From positions 1-6,587 of the forward strand of contig CALKAL010000186.1 in assembly GCA_937983065.1 (NCBI GenBank): 6,587 bases of DNA, in the 5' to 3' direction. Below are positions 5,313 to 6,587 of the stretch, one piece after another. The stretch's first letter is position 1. Each line of letters begins with the position of its first letter. The DNA comes from an uncultured Bacillaceae bacterium. Lineage in GTDB: Bacteria; Bacillota; Bacilli; Bacillales; Alkalibacillaceae. A program made the position numbers and the translations under genes. A model generated the notes under the pieces. The model ran no database searches. It had not been told where the DNA came from and was given only the letters and a program-made list of their open reading frames with translations.

Positions 5313-6533
5313 ATGAGTACGACGGGAGAAACAAACCCGAAGAGGAATCGCTTTGATAGCAAACGGATTTTAATTACTCTGTTATCAGCGTTCGTCTTTA
5401 TTGCCTCAATGAGTTACATTTTTTATGAGGTAATCTTAAAGCAGGAAGTTACACTTGTTGTCAATGGTGAGGAAATGACGACGGTGACGACTGCAAGCAC
5501 GGTTAGCGAGTTGTTAGATGAATTAGACATTAACGTCAAGGAGCATGATGATCTTTCCGTTGATCTTGAGGATGAGCTTGAAGATGGAATGTCCATTACT
5601 TATGATCAAGCGGATAAAGTCTACGTATCTATTGACGGAAAAACAGAATCCTATTATACAACCGCTGATTCAATTGGACAATTTTTAGAAGAAGAAAATA
5701 TCGAAATTGATGAAAATGATAATGTATCGATTGCATCTTTGGATCAAGACATTTTTAATGGAATGTTCGTTTCAATCGATAGAGCATTCACAGTGACAGT
5801 TTATGATGCGGGTGAGGCGCAAGAAGAAGCTGTTACGAACCAGACTGTCGAAGAGTTTTTAAACTTAATGGATATTGAACTTAATGAACATGATAAAATT
5901 GATGTCGATCTCGATGATTATGTAACAGATCATCGTGAAATTAATATTACACGTGTCGTTAAAGAAACGGTTGTTGAAGAAGTTAGAATTCCATTTCAAA
6001 CTGAAACTAAAAATGATAGCAGCTTATACAAAGGTGAATCAAAAGTCGTTCAAGACGGTAAAGAAGGTAAAAAAGAAATCACTTATGAGCTGACGAAGGA
6101 AAATGGAAAAATCGTTGATAAAATTATTGTAAGTGAAGATGTCGTTGAAGACCGGGTGAACAAAGTTGTCGCCCACGGAACGAAGGAAAAAGTCATACAA
6201 GCATCTAGTCAAAGTGGCTTTGATACGTTTCGATCGTATAAATATACTGCTTTTTGTAGTTCGGGATGTACAGGAAGAACAGCGACTGGGTACAATGTTT
6301 CGAACACGATTTATTATGATGGTATGAGAATTATCGCTGTTGATCCGAGTGTGATTCCTCTTGGGTCAATTGTTGAAGTTAAAACACCGAGTGAAAGCTT
6401 TCGTGCGATTGCTTTAGATACGGGTGGAAATATTAACGGTAAAACGATTGATATATTAGTTGATAGTGTAAGTGAAGCGAATCGTTGGGGTAATCGTTCC
6501 GTTCAATTAAGAGTGATTCGCTCTGGTTGGTAA
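5313..6533 (+). CDS. yabE: YabE-type cell-wall protein with DUF348 repeats, G5 and 3D domains
   Basis: This is a predicted membrane-anchored wall protein related to resuscitation-promoting factors (Sps/YabE group), thought to bind and probably cleave peptidoglycan. The 406-residue product starts with a basic cytoplasmic tail (1-18) and one hydrophobic segment (about 19-41) without an obvious cleavage site, so it looks like an uncleaved signal anchor. Three DUF348-like repeats follow (about 47-95, 103-155, 160-212). Then come a G5 domain (about 213-289, wall or sugar binding) and a C-terminal 3D domain (about 308-403). The 3D domain shows YTAFC, TATGYN, the Asp residues D344 (VDPSVIPLGS), D369 (LDTGGNI) and D380 (IDILVDS), and a terminal WG motif (392-393). 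It is a little shorter than the roughly 437 aa I recall for B. subtilis. Residues 61-210 are very acidic (44 D/E against 6 K/R). It has its own sigma-A promoter and terminator. Enzymatic activity is inferred from the family. Confidence 0.92.
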   Translation: MSTTGETNPKRNRFDSKRILITLLSAFVFIASMSYIFYEVILKQEVTLVVNGEEMTTVTTASTVSELLDELDINVKEHDDLSVDLEDELEDGMSITYDQADKVYVSIDGKTESYYTTADSIGQFLEEENIEIDENDNVSIASLDQDIFNGMFVSIDRAFTVTVYDAGEAQEEAVTNQTVEEFLNLMDIELNEHDKIDVDLDDYVTDHREINITRVVKETVVEEVRIPFQTETKNDSSLYKGESKVVQDGKEGKKEITYELTKENGKIVDKIIVSEDVVEDRVNKVVAHGTKEKVIQASSQSGFDTFRSYKYTAFCSSGCTGRTATGYNVSNTIYYDGMRIIAVDPSVIPLGSIVEVKTPSESFRAIALDTGGNINGKTIDILVDSVSEANRWGNRSVQLRVIRSGW

Positions 6534-6544
6534 AATGTTCATGT

Positions 6545-6587
6545 AAAAGGATAATCCTGTTATACTAAGGATTATCCTTTATTTTTT
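6545..6587 (+). terminator. Strong intrinsic terminator after yabE
   Basis: AAAGGATAATCC (6546-6557) pairs perfectly with GGATTATCCTTT (6569-6580); T6558-A6568 can add a thirteenth pair. ATTTTTT follows, to the window edge. It lies 12 bases after the yabE stop, so yabE is probably monocistronic or the last gene of its unit. Confidence 0.92.

Noticed and set aside
5400..5460. Antisense ECF promoter inside yabE, like the antisense RNA reported for B. subtilis yabE.
   Set aside because: Two - strand TGTAAC sites (at 5418-5413 and 5453-5448) lack CGTC/CGAC at the right spacing; I did not find a convincing promoter by eye.

Overview
The window is a low-GC Firmicutes chromosome segment, almost certainly from the family Bacillaceae. 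It matches, gene for gene, the conserved locus that in Bacillus subtilis runs yabB - rsmI(yabC) - abrB - metS(metG) - yabD - yabE. The evidence is the gene order, a near-canonical AbrB encoded on the opposite strand, strong AGGAGG-type ribosome binding sites and good sigma-A promoters. The very acidic extracytoplasmic part of the last protein hints at an alkaliphilic or salt-tolerant species, but that is only an inference.

Layout. Positions 43-1684 (+) hold two RNA-modifying enzymes one base apart: a tRNA1(Val) A37 N6-methyltransferase (yabB) and the 16S rRNA C1402 2'-O-methyltransferase RsmI. The small GIY-YIG gene yazA that I recall between them in B. subtilis is absent. A 13-bp bidirectional terminator separates rsmI from the convergent abrB (1723-2001, -), the transition-state regulator. 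The 289-bp divergent region (2002-2290) holds an excellent sigma-A promoter for abrB, a degenerate Spo0A-box-like site just downstream of its predicted start point, and AT-rich repeats ahead of metG. metG (2291-4240, +) encodes a full-length methionyl-tRNA synthetase with an intact four-cysteine zinc knuckle and a C-terminal tRNA-binding domain. A short hairpin separates it from yabD (4301-5071, +), a TatD-family metal-dependent hydrolase. A 241-bp gap (5072-5312) follows, with inverted repeats, a motif matching the WalR consensus (TGTTAC-N5-TGTAAC) and a near-consensus sigma-A promoter. The last gene (5313-6533, +) is a YabE-type cell-wall protein (membrane anchor, DUF348 repeats, G5, 3D domain), closed by a strong terminator at the window edge.

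Together the genes cover translation (tRNA and rRNA methylation, Met-tRNA charging), growth-phase control (AbrB) and wall remodelling (YabE). No mobile element, CRISPR array, RNA gene, broken gene or clearly new system was found. The most interesting points are regulatory: the WalR-like box upstream of yabE, the divergent abrB/metG region, and the extreme acidity of the YabE repeat region.
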